From Massospora cicadina (Eukaryota; Entomophthoromycota; Entomophthoromycetes; Entomophthorales; Entomophthoraceae), in the NCBI GenBank assembly GCA_022478985.1, contig JAKSZP010012266.1:1-64000 (forward strand): a DNA stretch of 64,000 nucleotides, given 5' to 3'. Below, in pieces: positions 1-9,073 of this stretch. Both the position numbers and the translations under genes were made by a program. The number at the start of each line of letters is the position of its first letter. The stretch's first letter is position 1. The notes under the pieces were generated by a model. That model saw only the letters and a program-made list of their open reading frames with translations. It searched no databases and was not told the DNA's origin.

Positions 1-105
1 ATGCAAATAATCCTTTTTTCAAATAAAAAAAGAAGGGCCCCCAAAATTGGGGGTTTTTGGGTTTTTTGTTGGGGGCCCAAAAAAAGGTTCAGCTGAAAAA
101 AACCG
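1..105. other. Low-quality window edge (homopolymer-block sequence)
   Basis: Around 35-90 the sequence is a succession of short homopolymer blocks of G, C, A and T. The paralogous stretch of element B (about 6940-7025) has normal complexity and encodes the RNase H segment around the PVAF motif. Homology of A to B becomes good only from about 105 rightwards. The simplest reading is a contig-end assembly or base-calling error rather than biology. Reading frames through here end in artificial Pro/Phe/Gly-rich residues and should not be trusted. Confidence 0.6.
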
Positions 106-363
106 CCACTGGGTGCTCCTCTCCTTCATCATCTTTTGGGACAGAATTTCCCCCACAGCGGAAAGAGATGCATCTGTCTGTACAATAAATTCCTTTATGA
201 AATTTGGGTTGCATAGCACTGGCGCATTATTAAGCTGTTTAAAGTGTATCAAAGTAGCTTTGACAGTGTTCCATCCATTCAAACGTGGTGTTTTTAATAA
301 CCCAAACAGCGGACCTCCAATACAACTAAAGTTAGGTACAAAGTGGCGATAGTAGCCAACCAT
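19..363 (-). pseudogene. RNase H domain of element A (end corrupted)
   Basis: Shows the RT connection followed by a TDASLSAVGEILSQK segment typical of the first strand and catalytic Asp of Ty3/gypsy RNase H. It matches the RNase H of element B (6938-7195) over about 80 residues. The C-terminal 30 residues are nonsense from the low-quality edge. The integrase would lie to the left, outside the window. It acts in reverse transcription by removing RNA from RNA-DNA hybrids. Confidence 0.75.
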
Positions 364-480
364 TTCTTTAAAATACTTGTATATCTTGATTACTGTTTGG
401 TGCAGTCATCTTCTGGATGGCCTCCACCTTGGCTGGTTGGGGCCGCAGCCCCGTTGAATCAACCACAAAGCCAAGGCACT

Positions 481-711
481 CTAACTGATTATTAAAAAGC
501 GGCATTTTTGGGGCTTTATTTTGATGTTGGCCTCTGCCAACCAGCGGAATACCTCTTGCAAATGATTAAGGTGCTTAGTAAACATGCAGGAGAAGAAGTT
601 GATATCATCACGGTATACAAGAACGCATGACAGCTTCAAGTTGCCAAGGATAGTGTCCATTGCCCGTTGGAATGTAGCCAAGGCATTACACAGTCCTTGT
701 GGCATACGCAT
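481..711 (-). pseudogene. RT palm segment of element A
   Basis: Contains the conserved MPQGLCNALATFQRAMD block and the catalytic YxDD box as YRDD in VLVYRDDINFFS, so both metal-binding Asp residues remain. It is the continuation of the RT fragment at 1724-1978; the two were separated by the insertion of solo LTR D1 (774-1632) and by frameshifts. Reverse transcriptase copies the element RNA into cDNA in cytoplasmic particles. This copy is broken. Confidence 0.8.
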
Positions 712-773
712 TGGTTAAAAAAGCCCTTTTTTATGTAATATTGGCACATTTCTCCTGTTCCACCAAAGATAAC

Positions 774-1632
774 TGTCATGTACCCATGACATAATAGTGG
801 GGATCAACCCCAAAGATAAGGCTGGGCACTTGGAGGCCCAAAAGGTGAAGCAGCAGGGCCTCCCAGACCTAAAGCACACCCTAGACCAGCGCTGGGTAAG
901 GGCAAAATATGCCCAGGTTGGTCCTAATGGGGTGCTGTGTGCCCAGCCCCTGACAATGGGCCAAGCGTTAAAACGAACTATCTACCAAATAAAGGCGGAT
1001 GGTTTGGTTCACTTAGTTGAGGAACAAGGGTTCAAACCCCATTCCACCTATGAAATAACGCGCTTGGGTAGAATCCAACTTCAGTCAATAACTCAAGTGA
1101 AGTCAGTTTTGGCCTATTTCACTAACTCAGATGGCAGTATCGCCCTATTGGTGAGCCTCTGCTTGGGTCCACTGCGGCATAACCCCAATTTCCCCATCCA
1201 AGATTAATTACACTTTCCCTGACCAACTATCCTTATTGGTCAACTCCTGATCTAAACATTTACCCCATTTTACGCTATTTTGAATTTTATTTGATGTTCC
1301 AAATGCTCCTGTGCGCAAACCTCTTTGAGGAGGTCTCGCGTTCTATTACCCTTGCCATTGCAAGGACCTTGCAGCTCTCACCTCGTGCACCATTTGTTCG
1401 CCCAGGTTCCCTCCAACCTGGGTCAGTTATCCCCTATCAATATGTGCACCGCGTCATTTTTACTGGTGCTTTTCTTATAATATTCGCAATTTTATGCCTA
1501 AGTGATTATGGCTCCAGCGCCCTCTGCTGGGCTCTAATCACTCTGGCCCTAACGGCTAGTTCCCTGTCATTGGTCTGGTGCACCACTCACTGCCACTCTG
1601 GGAATGGGAGAGTTATAGACACTCTCCTTACA
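774..1632 (+). repeat. Solo LTR D1 inserted in the RT of element A
   Basis: It begins TGTCATG and ends CCTTACA (TG...CA). It is flanked by ATAAC (769-773) and GTAAC (1633-1637), a 5-bp duplication with one mismatch. Without it, the RT sequence on both sides lines up with uninterrupted element B near 7661-7720. The second copy, D2, has the same two ends and is about the same length. No internal region is present, so this is a solo LTR produced by recombination. It contains two open frames described separately. The strand is arbitrary: no PBS or PPT is available to orient it, and it is given in the direction of its open frames. Confidence 0.75.
797..1207 (+). CDS. Open frame inside solo LTR D1, unknown protein 1
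   Basis: 137 codons are open, with no ATG at the start (the first codon is GTG), so the true start is uncertain. No family is recognised. In the other LTR copy (D2, about 11770-11990) the same frame is kept without indels over the first 26 codons and beyond. Shared residues include LKHTLDQRWV and YAQVGP, and many differences are synonymous (for example CTA/TTA, CAG/CAA, GTA/GTG). D2 has a TAA in this frame. That pattern suggests the LTR once encoded a protein under selection. Function is unknown; a fortuitous open frame remains possible. Confidence 0.4.
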   Translation: MGINPKDKAGHLEAQKVKQQGLPDLKHTLDQRWVRAKYAQVGPNGVLCAQPLTMGQALKRTIYQIKADGLVHLVEEQGFKPHSTYEITRLGRIQLQSITQVKSVLAYFTNSDGSIALLVSLCLGPLRHNPNFPIQD

Positions 1633-1640
1633 GTAACTCA
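1291..1640 (+). CDS. Open frame inside solo LTR D1, possible membrane protein
   Basis: Starts at an apparent ATG-rich region (TTG ATG TTC near 1291) and stays open past the LTR end to 1749; the part beyond 1632 is host RT sequence. Two hydrophobic stretches look like membrane spans: FTGAFLIIFAILCL and ALCWALITLALTASS. The D2 copy keeps the second one as LCGAMLTLILMTSS and the shared end VIDTLL, in the same frame up to the LTR boundary. No family is recognised. Membrane location is inferred from hydrophobicity only. Confidence 0.35.
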
Positions 1641-1723
1641 ATCTGCCAATAGACAGATATCAAATCCATTGTGGAGAAGTAACGCGATCCTCCCCAACCA
1701 GTCCAACGCATCATTAATTTGCG

Positions 1724-1978
1724 TCAAGGGGTATAAGTTTTTTTCATAATGCTGTTGAGCTTACAGTAGTCTATTACTACCCGGTTGGTACCATCCTTCT
1801 TTTTAACAATTAGGACAGGTGAAGCCCATGGGCTCTTCAATGTTTCAAGCATTCCTTGCTCCAATAGTTTATCAATTTCTGCCGTGACAACTTCTTCCGC
1901 TGCTCTAGATTGGCAGATTAGCCAAGATCTGATGGATGATCCCCAGTGTCCACTCGATGGATCACTCCTCGTGTGCAC
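1724..1978 (-). pseudogene. RT N-terminal part of element A
   Basis: Carries the fingers motif of Ty3/gypsy RT: LEQGMLETLKSPWASPVLIVKKKDGTN, read in two pieces as LEQGMLETLKSPWASP and VLIVKKKDGTNRVVIDY. It matches B (7647-7913) and E (33900-34019). It is followed, across D1, by the palm at 481-711. It is not part of an intact polyprotein. Confidence 0.8.
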
Positions 1979-2111
1979 CCTAAATCATGATCATCAAAAG
2001 CAAAGATCTCTTTGTATTTTTGAAATAAGGCTTCAGCTTGACCTTTCTGATCTTCTGTTAACCCCATTAAATTTTCACGTGGTACAACCACCATTACGCC
2101 AAGCTGTGATT

Positions 2112-2360
2112 CTATGGGCAGACCAAATTATCCAATGAACCAAACTTATAAACCTGGAGGACTTCTTCAACTTGGATTAAATGTTTATATGCATCTATTT
2201 GGTGTTGGCGAATTTTCATTGGTTTATCCTGAAGATTTGCTACCAAGGCCTTGATCTCCCCATGCCCCAGAAGTATAATGCCTGGGGCCATGTGAGGCTC
2301 AAGCCATGATGGCTGATAGGGCCCAATAACCTCCCCATATATCCCATCAGGCACTTCCAC
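2112..2360 (-). pseudogene. Pol linker between protease and RT of element A
   Basis: It matches the 99-residue segment of B at 8112-8411, with shared blocks such as EPHMAPGIILxGHGEIK. This region links protease and RT in this family and has no catalytic motif of its own. Stops separate it from its neighbours. Confidence 0.6.
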
Positions 2361-2539
2361 CTCTAGATTGGTGTTTATGATTACTTGGTGTCCAGAGGGA
2401 ATAGATAGGCCAGAAGCTCTAAGCAGTAGTCCTTGATATTCATAAATTGATGGGGAAGGGCCTGGGTCTTGCTCTTTAGTTGATGATAGAGAACTGAAAC
2501 CACCCCATCACCATATGCAAGGTTAATTTAACTCATGTG

Positions 2540-2990
2540 TACCGGATCCTTTGGCATTCAACTGGAAGTGAAGTAGATTGGGATCCGCTGCCCCAAAATT
2601 TCAAATGTCCCCGCTGTCATATCAACAGCAGCCCCAAAGTGGCGCATAAAAGCTGTTCTAATTAACAGGTCAAAGTTAATTTTTGGTATCACTATAGCTG
2701 GGGCTACAATGACAATTGACCTAAACTGCAAGGGTAGCACGCTTTACGCTCCTTCAGATACTATGATTCACGCCTGCAGTCCCATACACCATATGATGCT
2801 CCATGTCAGGCTTTAATGCCAACCTTGCCACCAACTTTTTGGATACTATGTTGATCGGGGCACCTGTATCAATATCACACAAACTCGGGTTTTTGCTATG
2901 ACATTGTCACAGTAAGTACACTCATAGTAAGATGCAATCTGATTGTTTAAAACATATACATTTAACAGATCTATTTTTCCAAGGATGCTC
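2540..2990 (-). pseudogene. Retroviral-type aspartic protease of element A
   Basis: The 60-residue open part (2558-2740) shows the LPLQFRSIVIVAPAIVIP and FDLLIRTAFMRHF blocks, which in B lie downstream of the catalytic DTGAPVN. Upstream (2820-2900) the DTG region can be followed but is frameshifted. The protease would cut Gag-Pol in assembling particles. Nonfunctional. Confidence 0.7.
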
Positions 2991-2999
2991 ATAATACCT

Positions 3000-4310
3000 C
3001 CTCAACTTTAGGGTATTCTTTAACAATAGCGTCCACAGGGAGGGCCGCATTTACTCTTTTAAGAGAAGCGCATCAACTAATGGATCTGGTTCATCTGTAG
3101 AAAGGTGATCAAACATTTGACAAGCATAAGGCTTTGGTTGCTCCTGGGAGCCTGCTTCCGCCATGTCCATGTATTGCATTCGTGTCAGCACATTCACCCC
3201 TCCAACTGGCTGCTGATATAGAAGGCATTATTGTACTGAGAAACTTCCACTGAATGTACAGGGATAGGTTCAGGTGGGGCATTTTGAGTCAGAATAGCGG
3301 AGGTAGATAGTCCCATCTCTACTCCTCTCTGACTTTTCCCTGATTGTACTGCTTCCACGGTAGGTACTAGACCCAACAATTGTGACAACTTCTAGCCAGG
3401 TGCCCAGAGTGACCGCACAAAAAGCAATTGACCTCATAAGACCTGCGTTCTTAATTGTTGTAAAATGGGCCACCCCAAAATAGTTGGGTTGGAATTTAAC
3501 AGTGTAACCAGGCCCCTCCCAATAGGTGAACTGCTGATAGCAACTTGGTTGGAAGTAAGGCTTATAATGATAATAAGGCCAGGGGATTCCAACCGGATGA
3601 TGAACATGGAGGGATAATTACTAAAAATAAAAAAGGCTAGCAGCGGAGGCAATAGGCTTCTGCTCTATATTGGGTGGAGGGAAGGTAGCGGATAGACGGC
3701 GTAGAATTTGAACAAGTTTAAGCAAGGGTACGCAAACTATCAATATGGAGCCATGGCATTAAAAAGCTAATGGTATGGTTTTACAGTGGAGGTCAACGCT
3801 ATGCTTATGTCAGATTCAGTTAAAATTCCTGCCCCAATAAACACATGGGCTTCTGCTGTATTTCGATCAGCAAATGCAGTGAGGGTCTCAATATGTTAAA
3901 ACCCAATGGTTAGAAACTCAGCCTTTCGCTGCACCATCTTTGAAGTTTCTCCAAACAACCACAGCACAGTATCCTTCACTTTTTGATAGGTAATGGAACT
4001 GTTGGGAAGTAGCAAGTAACTTGGTCGGCGCTTCTGAATCCAGGGTGGATATTAATAATTTGTCTTTACGCCAATCTGAAGCTCCTTCTACTGCAAACTC
4101 AAATCGCTTAAAGAATCCATGGATAATCCCATCATGATTAAACGGAGGCAGCTTATCAATACAACCCTCCTGAAGAAACTCCCTCTTTCATTTAAGCACA
4201 GATTCCAGGGCAAGCTTGAGTTCTGCATATTCAAAAGTTTCAGTGTCTCAGGATGATTCCTTACCAAAGCAAGCCTGATATGACATGACCAGTGACTGAG
4301 GAACTTTTAT
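3000..4310 (-). pseudogene. gag remnant of element A
   Basis: Several short open pieces (3194-3388, 3434-3652) match the gag of B. A CCHC zinc knuckle, CFLCGHSGHLARSC (C-x2-C-x4-H-x4-C), is readable at about 3384-3425 and would bind element RNA. Numerous stops and frameshifts show this copy is old. Position, between the PBS and the protease, supports the call. Confidence 0.7.
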
Positions 4311-4336
4311 CAGTTTTTGTGATTGACCAATGGGCC

Positions 4337-4354
4337 CCCTTTAGTGAGAACAAC
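4337..4354 (-). other. Primer binding site of element A
   Basis: Directly inside the 5' LTR, the minus strand reads GTTGTTCTCACTAAAGGG. This is a decayed form of the site seen in B, C, E and G (TGGTGCTCACTACAGGGG in B). Reverse transcription would start here from a tRNA 3' end. I could not assign the tRNA. Confidence 0.6.
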
Positions 4355-4855
4355 TGTTATAATTTTGGCAAAATCGTTGAGATATGCCATAAGGGATTTT
4401 ATTTAGGGTTCAGCCCACTGAGCAATAGGACCAACGTTATGATAATTGTTGTTCTTGAAACAACAGAATAAATTTATTTTAATAAATATGGAGCATTTGC
4501 TCCCACTACGTTCTTTTTATTTAATATAATAAGTACAGCGGATCCTCGCTGTTCCACTCACTATAAACTATTAACAACCTCCCTTCTCAATCATCTCATC
4601 TCACTTATATTGTAGCGACTTCAGATGGTACCGCTTTCATGTCTTAGTAATTCAATTTACCATACTTCATTGGTTCCATCAATTCTTCATTCATTAATTT
4701 CACGATCTCCTAATTTGAGGCAATTTCCCAACAACCCAATATCGCCTCATTTTGAGGCGCTCAAATAATCATAACTCATATCAAACTCGGCGGATTCCAT
4801 CCATTCTGCCATAACATCTTAGGGCTTATTGTCCAGTCATATCAGAATCATGACA
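4355..4855 (-). repeat. 5' LTR of element A
   Basis: On the plus strand it begins TGTTATAATT and ends ATCATGACA, and it aligns along its length with both LTRs of B, more weakly than they align with each other. It is followed by GAGCC, one copy of the presumed target duplication, and then by H sequence. Confidence 0.75.
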
Positions 4856-4880
4856 GAGCCCAAAAAGGAGTAGAGGATAA
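4856..4880 (+). pseudogene. Fragment of element H pol, stranded between A and D2
   Basis: These 25 bp read in the plus frame as PKKE-stop-RI. This fits the RT/RNase H junction of element E (WGSAQEQSF at about 34660-34690), and the matching next part of H resumes at 12625. It is the strip of H left between two insertions, which fixes the order of events. Confidence 0.5.
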
Positions 4881-4886
4881 TGTCAT
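4881..4886 (+). repeat. First six bases of solo LTR D2, cut off by element B
   Basis: TGTCAT, the same first six bases as D1. The remainder of D2 begins after element B at 11738. GTCAT within it is the left copy of B's target duplication (4882-4886). Confidence 0.6.
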
Positions 4887-5452
4887 TGTTGTAATTTTGA
4901 ATGGTATCACTAGGTTCTGTCGGGGTATTTTCACAGGTCAAACCCACTGAGCAAGGGACGGATGATATGGGGATCATTGGTCCTTCAGACACACTTAAAA
5001 AAAAATACTTAAAATAGGAGCAATTGCCTCAACTGAATCTTTTATTTATTTTTTATAACACAGATACCTTTTGCTGTCCTGTTTCTTCTTTGCTATCAAC
5101 AACTTACTTTCTCTCAATTGCCCATTTCACTTATATATGTTGGCTTCAGGAAAAACTGTTTCTCATTGCTTGGGTTATTCTGTTTCACCAATCCTCCTCA
5201 AATTTGACTTGTTATTCTTAATTCTCTATCGCCCTATTTGTAGGCAGTTTACTTCATATCTGTCAAATGTTGACATCGCCTTATCGCCTTATATAGAGGT
5301 GATCTAATGAACTCATTACATCCAATAAAGACCCATTATATCCCAATATTGCCGCATCTCAAGGCACTCAAATAATTGCAACTGATACTATGTTTGGCGG
5401 ATCCCGCCCAGCTATCCCATGATTATTGTCCAGTCATATCAAAATCGTGACA
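4887..5452 (-). repeat. 3' LTR of element B
   Basis: Plus-strand ends are TGTTGTAATT and ATCGTGACA. It aligns throughout with the 5' LTR at 11160-11732. Immediately inside it, at 5453-5470, the minus strand reads AAGGAGTGGGTAA, a weak polypurine tract for second-strand priming. Confidence 0.9.
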
Positions 5453-5482
5453 TTACCCACTCCTTGACTGGACAATAAGATC

Positions 5483-6622
5483 CTATTGTTTGTAAGGGCG
5501 GAGGAACTTTGCATGTACTTGGTTAATGATCTGACCACTTTTCAGATCCTTGATGGTATATGCGTCAACTCCAGTTTTCTCTATTAATTCAAACGGACTG
5601 ACCCAAATACTAGCCAGCTTGTGCTTCTGCCCAAATCCATGCTGATCATGGAAGAGAACCATATCACCTTCCTTGAATAGCGCCAACCCACTATGATGTG
5701 CCTGATCAGCAGCCTGATTCCTAATCTTCTTGGCCAAGATGAAGGAATATGCTTCAGTTTGTAGTTTGATTAGAATGTTTGTGAGGTTAATCAAATAGCG
5801 ATGGGGCTCTAGTCTGCCAGTGTCTTCTACACACGCATAAAGCAATGCTGGAAGAGCTGGGTTTTGGCTGTATAGTAATTGGAAGGGGCTCTTCCCTGTA
5901 GTGGAATGGTAACTAATGTTATAAACAAACATGGCGGTGGAAAGGAGAGAGATACAATTGGAAGGGAGATCTGTTACTAATTTTTGTAGTATGTTCACCA
6001 GAGTTCCATTCACCCGTTTGACCATTTCATTGGACTCAAGGTGGTATGGGGTCATCAGAACCCTGCAGATTCCCATAAGCGCATTCAGCTTGGGGAGGAT
6101 GTGCAAGGCAAAGTTGGTGCCATTATCAGTGAGAATAAAATGAGGGCAGCCATGCCGCTGAATAATGCATTCCAACATGAATCAAGTCACCATAACTGCC
6201 CCCAAGTCTCATATCGCCCTTGCTTCAACCCACCAAGTCAAGTGGTCGATAGCCACTAAAATGTACTTACAACAGTTAGCTCCTGTTGGCAAGGGCCTAA
6301 CAACATCAAGGGAGACTGTGTGCCATGCGAAATGTGGTTTCACTAACCGGTATGATATCATATGGTGGAATGACTTCTCCACTTGGCACTAATGGCAACA
6401 GGAAATGGTTTTGAGCACATCAAAACTCATACTTTCCCAATAATATTGTGGGCGTAACAACTCCATAGTCTTATGCACTCCACCATGCCCAACTGCTCTG
6501 TGAGTGCTCATAATGATTCCCAGCCATGCTGAGGACTGTGGAAAATTCACCATAGAATCACCAATTTGTTTGTACAGTTCTCCATTCCGTTGGAAGGTAT
6601 TTATGCGCATTTCATTTAACAC
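5483..6622 (-). pseudogene. Integrase of element B
   Basis: In order on the minus strand: an N-terminal zinc-binding region with HRAVGHGGVHKTME (6389-6622), a broken core around 6180-6390 with a VAIDHLT-type block, the core with DNGTNF and VNGTLVNIL (5483-6178), and a C-terminal domain ending QVHAKFLRPYKQ. The family joins cDNA to host DNA and makes the 5-bp duplication. The 231-residue 5483-6178 part is open; the remainder is split by stops. No chromodomain is recognised. Confidence 0.85.
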
Positions 6623-6639
6623 TTTGATTACTTAGGCAG

Positions 6640-7195
6640 TTCATCATCATATTTTCCGCTGAGCATCTTTATCATGCATCACGTCGCTGAGGTCTGCTGT
6701 CACCACAATAGTCAGTAATCAAGATAAAAAGTCAGCATTCTGGTGCTTCACTCCTGGCTGATGGATAATCTTAAAATCATAAGCCTGTAACTTAAGAGCC
6801 CATTGAGCCAACTGTCCTTCTGGTTCTTTGAGATTCTGAAACCAACGTAATGATGCGTGATTGGTTACAACTTTAAAATTTACCCCATGCTGATAGACTC
6901 TGAATTGTTTATATGTGTAGATTACTGCTAAGCACTCTCACTTGGTCACAGTATAGTTACGCTCATGACAGTTCAGACTACAACTACAGAACGCAACAGG
7001 ATGTTCTTCTCCCTCATCATCTTTCTGAGAAAGTACTGCCCCAACAGTGGAAAGGGACGCATCTGTCTGAATGATAAACTCCCGGTTGAAGTTTGGATAT
7101 TTTAACACCAGTGCGCTGCTTAAAGCCATATGGAGTGCATCAAAAGTGGATTTATGACATTCCGTCCATTTAAACACAGCGTCCTTTTTTAACAA
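6640..7195 (-). pseudogene. RNase H domain of element B
   Basis: Has the FIIQTDASLSTVGAVLSQ block with the catalytic Asp, PVAFCS, and further left a decayed region matching the ITDHSSLQWLQN and QHQNVDGLSQ segments of element E. The first 86 residues are open and the remainder is frameshifted. Confidence 0.8.
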
Positions 7196-7199
7196 CTCA

Positions 7200-8411
7200 A
7201 ATAGCGGGCCCCCAATACGGCTAAAATTAGGGATAAAGCATCAGTAGTAACCAACCATCCCCAGAAATACCTGTATGTTGCGCTTACTTTTAGGTGTAGT
7301 CACTTTGCTGATGGCCTCCACCTTAGCCAGTTGTGGCTGCAGCCCAGATGAGTCTTCCACAAACCCCAGGTATTCTAGCTGATCTTTGAAAAAGTTACAC
7401 TTTCAAGGCTTAATTTTAATGTTCGCCTCAGCCAGCTGGCGGAATATTGCTTCAAGGTGGTCGAGGTACTCTGAAAAGGTTTGAGAGAAAATGTTAATAT
7501 CATTGAGGTATACTAGGACGCATGACAGTTTCAGGTCGCCAAGAATAGTGTCCATGGCTTGCTAAAAAGTAGCTGCAGCATTACACAGTCCTTGAGGCAT
7601 CCGTGTTGGTTGAAAAAGGCCTTTAGAGGTGATCACAGAGCATTTCTCATGTTCCGCCAAGGGTAACTCGATTTACCAGTAGCCTGATATTAAGTCCATT
7701 GCAGAAAAGTAGCGGGCACCCCCTAATTGGTCCAGAGCATTGTTGATTCTTGGCAAGGGATACAAATTCTTTTTTGTAATACTGTTGAGCTTCCAGTAAT
7801 CTATTACTAAACAGTTGGTGCCATCCTTTTTTTACAATTAGAACAGAAAAAGCCCACGGGCTCTTGGATGGCTCAAGCATCCCTTGTTGTAATAAACTTG
7901 TTGATTTCCTCAATAACCATGTCTTCCAATGCCCGAGAATGGTGGTTCAGCCAAGACTTTATTGGAGGATGATCGCCAGTGTTCAATCGATGGACCACCC
8001 CCCAAGCACACCCTAAATCGTGATCATTAACAGCGAAATACCCTTGTGTTTCTGAAATAAAGCCATTGCTTGGTCTTTTTGTTCATCCGTTAATCCCATT
8101 AAATTACTCCATTATACCACCATTAATACATCGACCAATGTTTTGAGCGGTAGTCCAAATTTGTCCAATGATCTGAAATCATGAACCTGATGGACCTCAT
8201 CTATGGGAATCAGATGTAGATATGCTATAGTTTGGTGGTGGCGGATTTGCATTGGTTTGCTCTTCAGGTTTGCTAACAAAACCTTTATCTCCCCATGTCC
8301 TGGAAGTATAATTCCTGGAGCCATGTGCGGCTCAAACTGTGTTTGATGATAGAGCCCAATGACTTCCCTGTATAACCCACTCATCACTCCTACCTCTAAC
8401 TCAGTATTCAC
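7200..8411 (-). pseudogene. RT of element B with mutated YxDD
   Basis: The open pieces 8112-8411 (linker) and 7647-7913 (fingers, [12 protein letters not shown]) are followed by the palm. The active-site box reads YLND at 7499-7510: the first catalytic Asp codon is AAT instead of GAT, which removes a metal-binding residue. Frameshifts and stops occur throughout. Elements A and E keep YRDD and YLDD. Confidence 0.85.
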
Positions 8412-8516
8412 TAAGACTTGATGGCTGGAAGGGTTAGATATGGGCCCTGCCGCTCAAAGAGGTATCCCTTGATATTCATAGATCTTCTGAGAAAGGGCTC
8501 GAGTTTTGCGCTTTAA

Positions 8517-9032
8517 TCAATGGTAGCGAACAGGCCATACCCCATCATTATAGGCGAGGTTGATATGGCTCATATGCACCGGATCCTTTGGTACTCCCCT
8601 AGTAGTAAAGTAAATTGGGATCCGCTGACCCAGAATGTCAAGGGTCTCCTCCATCATATCAAGGATAGCCCTGAAATGACGCAGGAAAGTGGTCCCAATT
8701 AATAGGTCAAAGTGTTCATTTGGTAACACAATCGCCGGAGCCACAACAACAATGGACCCAAAGCGCAGAGGTAGCGCACTATAAGCTCCCTCGGAGACAG
8801 TGTTTACAGCTCCAGCAGTTCCATAAACCATGCGATGGTCCACATCAGGTTTCAACGTCAATTTTTGCATTAACTTAGTGGAAACTATGTTGACTGGAGC
8901 ACCAGTATCTATTATAGCGCGAACTCTATTTTTCACTACAAAAATATCACAGTATGTACACTCAGAATAAGAAGAATATTGACTGTTTAATATGTGAACA
9001 TTTATGGGCTCTCTTTTCCCAAGGAAATTCAT
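8517..9032 (-). pseudogene. Aspartic protease of element B
   Basis: A 171-residue open stretch containing the catalytic triad as AIIDTGAPVNIVS (about residues 38-50), then ALPLRFGSIVVVAPAIVLP and FDLLIGTTFLRHF, the usual flap and C-terminal strands. It belongs to the retropepsin-like fold used as a dimer to cleave Gag-Pol. It lies between gag and RT and is the best-preserved coding part of B. It is part of a larger broken polyprotein, so the listed start is not a real initiation site. Confidence 0.85.
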
Positions 9033-9073
9033 AATCCCCTCTCCAACTTGGGGGTATTCTCTGATAATGGCAT

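Larger units (their letters stand above)
1..4855 (-). mobile_element. Ty3/gypsy LTR retrotransposon A, 3' part outside the window
   Basis: Minus-strand element of the same family as B. From its 5' end it has an LTR (4355-4855), a primer binding site, gag with a zinc knuckle, protease, RT and RNase H, and then the window edge. The bases right of the LTR, GAGCC (4856-4860), are one copy of the expected 5-bp target duplication; the partner lies outside. Coding parts are riddled with stops and frameshifts. A is interrupted inside RT by solo LTR D1. Its flank on the right is element H, so A inserted into H. Confidence 0.85.

Noticed and set aside
47..352. Plus-strand open frame of 101 codons at the left edge
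   Set aside because: It lies opposite the RNase H of A and runs through the low-quality edge; no motif supports it.
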